Below, piece by piece: positions 1-7,062 of a stretch of 16,669 bases of DNA. Position 1 is the stretch's first letter, and each line of letters starts with the position of its first letter. The stretch lies in NCBI GenBank assembly GCA_900542245.1, contig UQMQ01000043.1, forward strand, positions 1-16,669, written 5' to 3'. The position numbers and the translations under genes are program-made. Origin of the DNA: an uncultured Eubacteriales bacterium (GTDB taxonomy: Bacteria; Bacillota; Clostridia; Peptostreptococcales; Anaerovoracaceae). The notes beneath the pieces were generated by a model. It ran no database searches, was not told the origin of the DNA, and was given only the letters and a program-made list of their open reading frames with translations.

Positions 1-15
1 TTGACAAGGACAAAG

Positions 16-190
16 GTGCGCATCACGAAAGCTGAGATTTCTATGCGCACATGGCGCTCACCCATGAGCGCCGCTTCGCAAGGTGCTTTTGTCGTGATTC
101 CGGAAACATCGCTATGCGATATTTCCTACATATATAAAAACAGCGACCTGCGCAATGGAGGATATCTCCGCCGCGCAGGCCGCTTTTTGT
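16..190 (+). ncRNA. Candidate structured RNA or 3'-end region of four consecutive hairpins
   Basis: Four inverted repeats follow one another. Hairpin 1 is 16-23 with 43-50 (GTGCGCAT/ATGCGCAC), with an inner GAAA/TTTC pair at 27-30 and 38-41. Hairpin 2 is 53-60 with 65-72 (GGCGCTCA/TGAGCGCC, four-base loop). Hairpin 3 is 102-126 (GGAAA/TTTCC around ATCGC/GCGAT, three-base loop). The fourth is the terminator at 143-183. No convincing gene covers the stretch. The only coding hint is a short plus-strand frame at 3-35 that reads DKDKGAHHES and then stops, which could be the tail of a gene cut by the window edge. The stretch could be a small RNA with its own terminator, a structured leader, or simply the 3' region of a gene to the left. 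I recognise no known RNA family. Confidence 0.3.
143..183. terminator. Bidirectional rho-independent terminator
   Basis: The stem is CCTGCGC (147-153) with GCGCAGG (173-179). It is extended by GCG (143-145) with CGC (181-183) across one mismatch, and has an inner GGAG/CTCC hairpin at 157-160 and 166-169. On the plus strand it is followed by CTTTTTGTTTT. On the minus strand it is followed by TGTTTTTATATA. It lies 60 bp beyond the stop of the minus-strand RND gene and probably ends that transcript. Confidence 0.8.
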
Positions 191-243
191 TTTGCCTTGT
201 TCTTTTATGTTATCAAATTTATGCTGTCAAATGTCAGCACTCG

Positions 244-3200
244 CTATTCCAGCACGATATCGCTGATATCGATATCCTCGTTCTTGACCGCCTTGTAGGT
301 CTCCCCGTTAAAGATGTCATACATGATCGGTACGACCAGCAGGGTCAGCGCCGTCGCGTAGACCAGTCCGCCGATGCACACCAGCGCGACCGGCTGCATC
401 ATATCGGTGCCGGCGGTCTTGCCGACCGCCATGACGATCAGACCCAGAATCGTCGTCAAGCTGGTCATCAGTACCGGACGCATACGTGTGGAACCTGCCA
501 TGATGATCGCGTCGCGCTTTTCCATTCCGCGCGCCCGCAGCTGGTTCGTATAGTCCACAAGCACGATGCCGTTATTGACGATGACGCCGACCAGGAGAAT
601 CAAGCCAATCATCGCGATAATCGAAAGCTCCTTGCCGAAGATCAGTAGCGCCAAAAGTCCTCCCGTAAACGCCAGCGGAATCGTAAACATGACGATGAAC
701 GGCGATTTGAGCGACTGGAACTGCGCCACCATAATCAGATAAACCAGCAGAATGCCGAGCCCCATCATCGTCAGCAGATCCTGCATCGCGTCCATGATCG
801 TCTCGTTTTCACCGGTAAATTCATAGGTCACGCCCGCCGGAAGGTCGAGCTTTGCGAAAGCCTTCTCTGCCTCCTGTGTGACCAGCGTTACGTTGTGTGC
901 TTCGTCGATGCTGCCGCTGACAGACAGATAAGTCCTCTGATCCAAACGGGAAACCGACGGCAGCGTCTGTGTCTCTTCTAATTTCGCGATATCCCTCAGC
1001 TTGACCGTCTTCGTTTTGCCGTCCGCGTCACTACCCTCCAGCTCCAGATTTTTGAGCTTTTTGATCGTCATACTGCTTTCGTCTCCGTCAGACACGAGGA
1101 TGTCGTAGGCATCGCCGTCAAGCGTGATGGAAGAAGACGATTTTTCGTAAGTCAAAGCTTTCGAAACCTGCGCGAAAACCTGCGCGACCGTCAGTCCGTT
1201 CTTCATCGCCTCATCCTTGTCGATCACAAAGTGCAGCTCCGGCTCCGCGTCAACCAATCCGTTGTCAACCTCCGCGATGCCCTCGACCTTGGCGAGCGCC
1301 TTGCCAGCCGTCCTCGCCGCTTTTTGCAGCAGCTGCTGGTCGGTGCCAAAGAGACGCACCACCACACCCGAACCGCCGAGCGCCGAAGTGTAAGACGTCA
1401 TCGACGAGGAGCTGAGGATCTCCACACTGCAGTCGAGGTCCTTGCAGCCTGCTTCAATCTTATCCGCAATCTCCCCGCCGGACAGATCCGTTTCCTGATC
1501 GACGATGATGTAAAGACTGACTTCTGTCTCAGAAGTTTCTGAGGAAAGCATATTGCCCGAGCTAAGCATCCCGCCCGCGGTTTCAACACCCTCGGTCTTT
1601 TTCATCGTATCGAGGACTTTGTCCGCCATCTTTTTGGTATCCGCAAGGCTTGCGTCCTCATCATTCATTTTCATCGTGCCCGAAAGCTGCGGCGTCGCCA
1701 TATCCGGAATAAAGATGAAGCCCTTTTGGAGTGTGCCGTAGACGCTGTAACCGAACAGCACAAGCACAAGGATCAGCACCAGCGCCTTATGGCGCAGATT
1801 CCAGGCGAGCAGCCTGCGGTATCCGCGCTTGAAGCCCGCGAAGCCTCTGCCCTCCGGCTTCGGCTCTTTGACAAACATCATGGAAGCCATCGACGGCACC
1901 AGTGTCATCGCGATGATCAGACTGGCAAACAGTGAATAAGTCACCGTCAGCGCCATATCTGTAAACAGCTGTCTGGTAATCCCCTGTACGAACACGATCG
2001 GCGCGAACACGCAGACCGTTGTGAGTGTCGAAGACGTAATCGCCGCGCCGACCTCCTTGGCCCCTGCCACCGCCGCCTTCTTCGGCGGCACGCCCGCGCG
2101 CCGCAGGCGGAAGATGTTTTCGATGACGACGATCGAGTTATCGACCAGCATGCCGACCGCGACCGCCAGCCCCGAGAGCGAAATCATATTGATCGTGATG
2201 CCGGAAAAATACATCAGCACGATCGCAAACGTGATGCTGATCGGAATACTCAAAAGCGTAATGAAGGTCGGCTTCAGGTCACGCAGAAACAGCAGCAGGA
2301 TCACGACCGCAAAGAGTGCGCCGTACGCCAGACTTTCGAGAATCGAATGGATAATCAAGTAGATGTACTCTCCCTGATCCATCAGCGTCGTGAAGGTCAA
2401 GCCCTCATATTTGTCCGAAAGCTGCGCGAATTTGTCCGCGATGTTATCGGAAACGGTCGCAGTCGGATAGTTCGACTGCTTCGAAAAGGTCAGCAGCACC
2501 GCAGGATTGCCGTTGATGCTCGCATAGACCGCGTCGCTGTTATCGCTCAGAAACACGTCCGCCACATCGGACAGCTTGACATCGCCGAGCCCGTCGATAT
2601 GGAATAAATACAGGTTCTTAATCTCTTTCAGATCTGTCAGCTCGTCCCCGACGCTGACCAGATATTTCACGCCATCCTCTTGGATATAACCGGCAGGCAT
2701 CGAGAAGTTCTGTCCCTGCAGCACCCCCGAAACCATGTCCAACGTGATCATCGAGCCAAGTCCCGCCGCCTGCAGCGACTGGCTGCCCGCTGCGTTGAGC
2801 TGCGCCATCGCGGAGTTTAACTGTGCTTTTTGTGATTTGAGCTGTGCCTGTGCGGTGTTCAGCTTCGCATAGGCATCGTCCAGATTCTCCTGCGCCGTAT
2901 ACGTGCCGCGCTCTGCCTGCTGGTATGCGCCCTGCAGCTGCGTGACCTGCGCTTCGGCCTGCGTGCTGTCCATCTGCAGGATCGCCAGCTGGCTTTCGAC
3001 ATCTTTCTGTTGTTCCGTGAGCTCCGCCAGCGTGATCCCCGCGGCACTGCCGTAGATTCCCTGCGAGATTTGTGCCTCAATCGCCGCTTTGCGTCCCTCT
3101 AAGGTCTTGATCTGCGTTTCCAGCGCGCCGGCCCTTGCCACCGCGACATCAAGCTGTGCGCTGGTCTGGGCCAGCTTATCATATGTATCGTTTTTTGTCT

Positions 3201-3906
3201 GCTCCAGTGTTTTGCGGCTCTCGGCGAGCTTCGCCTCCGCCTTTTTGATCTGCGCAAGACCGCTGCTTAGCTTTCCCTTGGCATTCGCCAAGGACGGGCT
3301 GGCCTCACCGAGTAGTTTCTTGTTCAGCTTTTCGATCTTGTCCTCGTTGATGCTGACGTTGACCTTCGACTCAATCAATCCGCCGGTGCTGATGCTCGCG
3401 ACCCCCGTAATGCCCTCCAGCTGATTCATCAGCTCATCCTCTACGAAAGTCGAAACCTCCTCGGTCGTCGCGCCCTTTTTGTCCACCGCCGCGATCGTGA
3501 TCGGCATCATATTCGGGTTGATCTTCATGATGTATGGCGAGCCGATTTCCTCATCCCACGAGCCCTCGACCAGATCCACGCCCTGCATGGTATTGACGAT
3601 GGCCGTATTCATATCCGCATCATTCTCAAACTCCAGGACCACCAGTGAGTAGTTGGCGTTGGAGACCGACTGCACAGATTTGAGATTCTCAACCGTCGCC
3701 AGATTCTGCTCGAGCGGTTTGCTGACCGTCTGTTCCACCTCCTCCGGCGTTGCGCCCGGATAGGTCGTCATAACGACCACATACGGCAGATCGATGCTCG
3801 GCAAAAGGTCCGGCGTCATCTTGATGAGTGAGACAATACCGAGCGCAATGACAATGATGACAGCCACAAAGACGGTCATCGGTTTTTTTACACTGAATCT
3901 TGACAT
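244..3906 (-). CDS. RND-family (HAE1/AcrB-like) efflux transporter with coiled-coil insertion
   Basis: This is an inner-membrane proton-driven transporter of about 1220 residues. The N-terminus SRFSVKKPMTVFVAV leads into TM1. The TM4 motif region reads GMLVDNSIVVIEN, keeping the first acidic residue of the AcrB Asp pair and replacing the second with Asn. The TM10-11 region reads PLAFTGGLLALLIFGKELSI and then VNNGIVLVDYTNQLRARG. Two porter halves alternate with two membrane halves, as in the family. Residues about 203-375 (bases 2782-3300) are an Ala/Gln/Leu/Lys-rich heptad-like stretch inserted in the porter domain, which makes the protein longer than the usual ~1050 residues. I chose the start at 3906 because GGAG lies 7 nt upstream; the longer frame to 3981 has no ribosome binding site. 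No adaptor or outer-membrane channel gene is present in the window. It lies downstream of, and in the same direction as, a Crp/Fnr regulator. The substrate is unknown. Confidence 0.9.
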   Translation of the reverse strand: MSRFSVKKPMTVFVAVIIVIALGIVSLIKMTPDLLPSIDLPYVVVMTTYPGATPEEVEQTVSKPLEQNLATVENLKSVQSVSNANYSLVVLEFENDADMNTAIVNTMQGVDLVEGSWDEEIGSPYIMKINPNMMPITIAAVDKKGATTEEVSTFVEDELMNQLEGITGVASISTGGLIESKVNVSINEDKIEKLNKKLLGEASPSLANAKGKLSSGLAQIKKAEAKLAESRKTLEQTKNDTYDKLAQTSAQLDVAVARAGALETQIKTLEGRKAAIEAQISQGIYGSAAGITLAELTEQQKDVESQLAILQMDSTQAEAQVTQLQGAYQQAERGTYTAQENLDDAYAKLNTAQAQLKSQKAQLNSAMAQLNAAGSQSLQAAGLGSMITLDMVSGVLQGQNFSMPAGYIQEDGVKYLVSVGDELTDLKEIKNLYLFHIDGLGDVKLSDVADVFLSDNSDAVYASINGNPAVLLTFSKQSNYPTATVSDNIADKFAQLSDKYEGLTFTTLMDQGEYIYLIIHSILESLAYGALFAVVILLLFLRDLKPTFITLLSIPISITFAIVLMYFSGITINMISLSGLAVAVGMLVDNSIVVIENIFRLRRAGVPPKKAAVAGAKEVGAAITSSTLTTVCVFAPIVFVQGITRQLFTDMALTVTYSLFASLIIAMTLVPSMASMMFVKEPKPEGRGFAGFKRGYRRLLAWNLRHKALVLILVLVLFGYSVYGTLQKGFIFIPDMATPQLSGTMKMNDEDASLADTKKMADKVLDTMKKTEGVETAGGMLSSGNMLSSETSETEVSLYIIVDQETDLSGGEIADKIEAGCKDLDCSVEILSSSSMTSYTSALGGSGVVVRLFGTDQQLLQKAARTAGKALAKVEGIAEVDNGLVDAEPELHFVIDKDEAMKNGLTVAQVFAQVSKALTYEKSSSSITLDGDAYDILVSDGDESSMTIKKLKNLELEGSDADGKTKTVKLRDIAKLEETQTLPSVSRLDQRTYLSVSGSIDEAHNVTLVTQEAEKAFAKLDLPAGVTYEFTGENETIMDAMQDLLTMMGLGILLVYLIMVAQFQSLKSPFIVMFTIPLAFTGGLLALLIFGKELSIIAMIGLILLVGVIVNNGIVLVDYTNQLRARGMEKRDAIIMAGSTRMRPVLMTSLTTILGLIVMAVGKTAGTDMMQPVALVCIGGLVYATALTLLVVPIMYDIFNGETYKAVKNEDIDISDIVLE

Positions 3907-3924
3907 ATGCATACTCCAAACTTT

Positions 3925-3947
3925 ATTGACGATCGTCACATCGTCAA
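3925..3947 (-). promoter_or_regulatory. CRP-like dyad operator upstream of the RND gene
   Basis: Read on the minus strand, the site contains TGTGA-N6-TCAAT at 3940-3925, which matches 8 of 10 positions of the CRP-type pattern TGTGA-N6-TCACA. It also contains the perfect 12-bp palindrome TGACGATCGTCA (3927-3938) and an overlapping dyad TTGACG-N10-CGTCAA (3926-3947). It lies 19-41 bp before the chosen start codon and so may block transcription or translation initiation. A possible -10, GATAAT, is at 3962-3967 with no good -35. The neighbouring Crp/Fnr protein is the natural candidate ligand, but this is inference. Confidence 0.45.
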
Positions 3948-4051
3948 AATGCGATGCAACTATTATCATCGTCTGTAACAATTCATTTTATCACGTTTGG
4001 CTTGTTCTCACAAGGCAGGAGACTTGAGAAAATCCGCTTTTCACAAAGTTT

Positions 4052-4828
4052 TCACATTTGCGGCAGCTTCAGAAGAAAATGATTTTTGCGATATTCCAGC
4101 ACGCCCTCTCTGCGCAGCTTGGACAGCTCTGCCGACATCGCACTGCGGTCCACCGCCAAAAAATCCGCCAGCTCTTGACGATCAAACGGAATATCAAAAG
4201 TCGCGCTGCCCGCGCGGCGCTGCACATCAGATAAATATGATACCAGCTTTTGCCGCGTTGTCCGCTGTGTCAGATGCTCCATCTTCTTGGTCAGAAACAG
4301 ATTTTTGCCTGCCAGAATCTGTGTCAAATTGATCAGGAGGCGGCGCTTCGCAGCCTGCAGAAAGACTGCGTCCGTCTCTCCGGCATTTCCTGCCTGCCCG
4401 ACCGTTGCCTCATTCCCCTGCGCGCCTGTTTGTGTCACGTCATCCCCTGCCTGCCCGACCGTCTGCGTCGCTAAGATCGTCGTAAAATCCAGAAACAAGC
4501 AGCTGCAAGTCTCTGCCGCGGCTGCGCTGACCGCCAGCGGCTCTCCCGGCATACACGCGTAGGTCTCCGCGAACATTTCACCCGGACCGATCTCCGAAAG
4601 GATCGCGCGGTTGCCCCAAAAATCCTCCTTTATAATATGCACGCTGCCGGACAGCACGATGGCTGACGGCACCCGGCGCGCGCCCTCCCGCAGAACGAAA
4701 CTCCCTTTGCTGTAGCTCGCTTCCTTGGCGTGCAGCATCCTGAGCAGCGCCGGGATCTCGCCTTTCGCAAAATCCGCAAACAGCCGCGTCTGCTGCAATA
4801 TCCGTATCCTATCGTTATCTATCTGCAT
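4052..4828 (-). CDS. Crp/Fnr-family transcriptional regulator
   Basis: The protein is about 258 residues. An N-terminal cyclic-nucleotide-type beta-barrel (about 10-120, including LSGSVHIIKED and the glycine turn IGPGEMFAE) is followed by a dimerisation helix and a C-terminal winged helix (FDIPFDRQELADFLAVDRSAMSAELSKLRREG). Proteins of this type often stand beside ferredoxin or hybrid-cluster-protein genes in Clostridia and respond to nitrosative or redox stress. Here a ferredoxin-type gene is divergent from it. Residues about 121-155 (bases 4364-4468) are an unusual Gly/Gln/Ala/Thr-rich linker between the barrel and the long helix, with TVGQAG occurring twice. I chose the start at 4828 because GGAGAG precedes it by about 9 nt; the frame continues to 4879 without a ribosome binding site. 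No FNR-type N-terminal cysteine cluster is visible, so the ligand is unknown. Confidence 0.88.
   Translation of the reverse strand: MQIDNDRIRILQQTRLFADFAKGEIPALLRMLHAKEASYSKGSFVLREGARRVPSAIVLSGSVHIIKEDFWGNRAILSEIGPGEMFAETYACMPGEPLAVSAAAAETCSCLFLDFTTILATQTVGQAGDDVTQTGAQGNEATVGQAGNAGETDAVFLQAAKRRLLINLTQILAGKNLFLTKKMEHLTQRTTRQKLVSYLSDVQRRAGSATFDIPFDRQELADFLAVDRSAMSAELSKLRREGVLEYRKNHFLLKLPQM
4389..4462. repeat. Two 17-bp direct repeats inside the Crp/Fnr linker
   Basis: CCTGCCTGCCCGACCGT occurs at 4389-4405 and again at 4446-4462. The period is 57 bp, exactly 19 codons, so the reading frame is kept. Each copy encodes TVGQAG on the minus strand. This suggests that the linker grew by tandem duplication. 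Confidence 0.8.
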
Positions 4829-4974
4829 GTCTGTGTTCTCTCCTCTCCCGTTTTGCCTCTGCGCTTCTGTGCTGCGCATGTCTTCTGTCTCGTGCCTCAG
4901 CCAACATATCGTTTATCTGCGTTTTACGTTCTTTTTATTTTTCAGATAAAATTTTCGATATTTCTTCTTATTTT

Positions 4975-5016
4975 GTTGCAAAAACAACGGACTGCATGGC
5001 TCTATTGTAGTATATT
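4975..5016 (+). promoter_or_regulatory. Promoter with class II Crp/Fnr-type dyad upstream of the ferredoxin gene
   Basis: A -10 box TATATT lies at 5011-5016, giving a transcription start near 5023. No -35 hexamer is visible at the right distance. In its place is the dyad GTTG-N6-CAAC at 4975-4988, centred at 4981.5, which is -41.5 from the inferred start. That is the standard position of class II Crp/Fnr activators, and a Crp/Fnr gene is divergent from this promoter. The half-sites are short, so the site itself is only moderately supported. Confidence 0.5.
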
Positions 5017-5070
5017 GTACCCATAAAGTCAAACAAACCAAAACAAAAACACCAATCGGAGGGAAACCAT

Positions 5071-5805
5071 ATGAAAAGAAGAATTATTGAGATCAACGAA
5101 GAGAAATGCAACGGCTGCGGTCTCTGTGCCGAGGCCTGCCATGAGGGCGCGATCGGCATGGTAGACGGCAAGGCTAGGCTCCTGCGCGATGATTACTGCG
5201 ATGGTCTGGGCGACTGCCTGCCGACCTGTCCAACCGGCGCGATCCGCTTCATCGAAAAGGATACACTCGCATACGATGAGGCGGCGGTTAAAGCCAACCT
5301 CGCCAAGAAACACGCGCAAGCCGGCGCACAGCAGACCGCAGGCACAGAACCGCCTGTCTTCCACGGCTGCCCGGGCAGCCGCGCCATGAGCATCAAAAAG
5401 CACACGCCGATCGCGCAGCCATCGCTAAACGCCGATATGCCATCCCAGCTGACCAACTGGCCGGTACAGATCAAGCTCGCCCCGATCAACGCATCGTATT
5501 TTGACAATGCGAACCTGCTGGTCGCTGCGGACTGCACCGCCTTTGCCTATGCGAACTTCCACCGCGACTTTATCCAAGGCCGCGTCACACTGATCGGCTG
5601 TCCGAAGCTGGACATGGTCGACTATACCGAGAAGCTTGAGGCGATCATTTCGCAGAACGAAATCAAGAGCCTGACCATCCTGCGCATGGAGGTTCCTTGC
5701 TGCGGTGGACTGGAAATGGCAGCCAAAACCGCGCTCCAAAACAGTGGCAAGTTCATCCCATGGAATGTCGTGACCATCTCCACCGATGGCGAAATTCTAA
5801 AATAA
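5071..5805 (+). CDS. Ferredoxin-type protein with two [4Fe-4S] motifs and Cys-containing C-terminal domain
   Basis: The protein is 244 residues and probably cytoplasmic. The N-terminal 60 residues hold two cluster motifs. The first is CNGCGLCAEACHEGAI. The second, CDGLGDCLPTCPTGAI, has the wider first spacing typical of this group. A variable linker follows (about 75-120, with HGCPGSRAM), then a C-terminal domain with further conserved-looking cysteines in AADCTAFAYANFHRDF, LIGCPKLD and VPCCGGLEMA. Proteins of this architecture are often encoded beside a Crp/Fnr regulator and hybrid cluster protein and are presumed to carry electrons or sense redox state; no hybrid cluster gene is present here. 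GGAGG lies 9 nt before the ATG. It is divergent from the Crp/Fnr gene and has its own promoter region. The biochemical role is inferred from motifs only. Confidence 0.85.
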   Translation: MKRRIIEINEEKCNGCGLCAEACHEGAIGMVDGKARLLRDDYCDGLGDCLPTCPTGAIRFIEKDTLAYDEAAVKANLAKKHAQAGAQQTAGTEPPVFHGCPGSRAMSIKKHTPIAQPSLNADMPSQLTNWPVQIKLAPINASYFDNANLLVAADCTAFAYANFHRDFIQGRVTLIGCPKLDMVDYTEKLEAIISQNEIKSLTILRMEVPCCGGLEMAAKTALQNSGKFIPWNVVTISTDGEILK

Positions 5806-5833
5806 TGCTTGGATCGCCTATATTTTCCCCTGT

Positions 5834-5861
5834 TTTAATCAAATTTTAATCAAATTTTAAT
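5834..5861 (+). promoter_or_regulatory. Triple 11-bp direct repeat, candidate response-regulator binding site
   Basis: TTTAAT occurs at 5834-5839, 5845-5850 and 5856-5861, each time separated by CAAAT, so the period is 11 bp. Direct repeats with an 11-bp period are the usual recognition pattern of PhoB/PhoP-like OmpR-family regulators. The array ends about 20 bp upstream of the thioredoxin -35 box. The same hexamer with the same period reappears before the PepSY gene at 8498-8514. Confidence 0.5.
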
Positions 5862-5880
5862 AAAAAATGATTATGCTTGA

Positions 5881-5908
5881 TTTACAGAAGGGCTATGTGG
5901 GGTATCAT
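5881..5908 (+). promoter_or_regulatory. Promoter of the thioredoxin / two-component operon
   Basis: TTTACA (5881-5886, 5 of 6 matches) and TATCAT (5903-5908, 5 of 6) are separated by 16 bp. The inferred start is near 5915, giving a leader of about 26 nt with GGAGG before the thioredoxin ATG. No terminator is visible between thioredoxin and the response regulator, so this promoter may also serve the regulator and kinase genes. Confidence 0.6.
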
Positions 5909-5940
5909 AATCATGAAGTGATACACATGGAGGTTTTGAG

Positions 5941-6246
5941 ATGATTACAACAATTACGAAAGATAATTTTGAAAATGAAATCGTAAAAGCAGACAAACCG
6001 GTCCTGGTCGATTTTTGGGCAAGCTGGTGCGGTCCCTGCAGAATGCTCAGCCCGACAATTGACGAGATCGCCGAAGAGCACCCGGAGATTAAGGTCTGCA
6101 AGATCAATATCGATGACGAAGCCGAGCTGGCGATCCGCCACGGTGTCATGAGCGTACCGACACTGATGATCTTCAAGAATGGCGAGATCGCACAGACCGC
6201 CGTCGGCGTCAGACCGAAGGACGAGATCTTAGATCTGCTCAAGTAG
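5941..6246 (+). CDS. trxA: Thioredoxin
   Basis: The protein is 101 residues, close to the usual thioredoxin length, and is a cytoplasmic thiol-disulfide reductant. The active site WCGPC is at residues 29-33 (Cys30 and Cys33) after VLVDFWAS, and the cis-proline is Pro73 in MSVPTLMIF. Asp24, the buried acid of the family, is present. GGAGG lies 7 nt before the ATG. No thioredoxin reductase gene is nearby. It sits between a ferredoxin-type gene and a two-component system, downstream of its own promoter and the TTTAAT repeats. Placement suggests a role in redox or envelope stress, but that is inference. Confidence 0.95.
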   Translation: MITTITKDNFENEIVKADKPVLVDFWASWCGPCRMLSPTIDEIAEEHPEIKVCKINIDDEAELAIRHGVMSVPTLMIFKNGEIAQTAVGVRPKDEILDLLK

Positions 6247-6346
6247 ATATTTCAGAGAACACAGACGAATACAGAAGAGAAAATGCACGCATAACATGCA
6301 TAAGCAATGATTGCAGTACAGCAGGAAGAAGGAGCCGCTAGCAACG

Positions 6347-7024
6347 ATGAGAATTTTAATTGCAGAAGACCAAAAAGATTTGAATAAAATCCTGACGAAA
6401 AAGCTCTCTGCCGAGGGCTACAGCGTAGACAGCTGTTTCGACGGACAGGAGGCGCTCGACTGCATGCGCGTCGCGGATTACGACGGCGTGATTCTGGACG
6501 TCAACATGCCGCGCCTCGACGGCTTCGGCGTTGTTAAAGCGATGCGTGCCGACGGCATGCAGGCGCCGGTGCTCTTTCTGACTGCCAGAGACAGCATCGA
6601 GGACAAGGTGACGGGGCTGGACCTGGGTGCCAGTGATTATCTGGTCAAGCCATTCTCCTTCGAGGAGCTGATGGCGCGCGTGCGTGCGCTCACGCGCAGA
6701 ACTGCGGTTTCCAACACGCCTGTTTATACGCTCTGCGATCTGACACTGGACTCCGGTAGCCATACGGTCACTCGTGCGGGTCAGGAGATCAAACTCTCCG
6801 CCAAGGAGTTCGCACTGCTGGAATACCTGCTGCGCAATCAGGGACGCGTGCTTTCCCGGGAAAACATTGAGAATAATCTCTGGAATTTCGATTACGAAGG
6901 CGGCACCAACGCCGTTGACGTCTACATCCGTTACCTGCGCCGCAAAATCGATGAGGAATTCAGTCCGAAATTGATTCACACCGTCCGCGGCGTCGGCTAT
7001 GTACTCAAAAAAGCGCAGGATTAG
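6347..7024 (+). CDS. OmpR/PhoB-family response regulator
   Basis: The protein is 225 residues. The receiver domain (1-~118) has the acidic pocket E7/D8, the phospho-acceptor D51 in VILDVNMP, T79 in LFLTARD and K101 in DYLVKPF. The C-terminal winged helix (~127-223) includes LSAKEFALLEYLLRNQGRVLSRENIENNLW and ends with the wing HTVRGVGYVL. It is a DNA-binding transcription factor paired with the kinase immediately downstream. I prefer ATG 6347, whose product begins MRILIAED; AAGGAG precedes it by about 12 nt. An in-frame TTG at 6311 would add 12 residues with no support. The stop codon lies in the loop of a perfect hairpin (7012-7033). Its likely sites are the 11-bp TTTAAT repeats at 5834 and 8498. 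Confidence 0.95.
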   Translation: MRILIAEDQKDLNKILTKKLSAEGYSVDSCFDGQEALDCMRVADYDGVILDVNMPRLDGFGVVKAMRADGMQAPVLFLTARDSIEDKVTGLDLGASDYLVKPFSFEELMARVRALTRRTAVSNTPVYTLCDLTLDSGSHTVTRAGQEIKLSAKEFALLEYLLRNQGRVLSRENIENNLWNFDYEGGTNAVDVYIRYLRRKIDEEFSPKLIHTVRGVGYVLKKAQD

Positions 7025-7033
7025 TCCTGCGCT
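7012..7033 (+). terminator. Intra-operon hairpin between regulator and kinase genes
   Basis: AGCGCAGGA (7012-7020) pairs perfectly with TCCTGCGCT (7025-7033) around the loop TTAG, which contains the regulator's stop codon. It is followed by GTCTTTGCTTTTT, a loose T-rich tract, and then the kinase ribosome binding site. It resembles a partial terminator or an mRNA-stabilising hairpin that could set the ratio of regulator to kinase. Confidence 0.5.
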
Positions 7034-7062
7034 GTCTTTGCTTTTTGGAAGGGAACTGACCT

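Noticed and set aside
1..648. Open plus-strand frame of 215 codons at the left edge
   Set aside because: Most of it lies antisense to the clearly conserved RND coding sequence, it has no ribosome binding site, and it crosses a terminator hairpin.
4001..4014. Hairpin CTTGT/ACAAG as a terminator between the Crp/Fnr and RND genes
   Set aside because: The stem is only 5 bp and no T-run follows on the minus strand.
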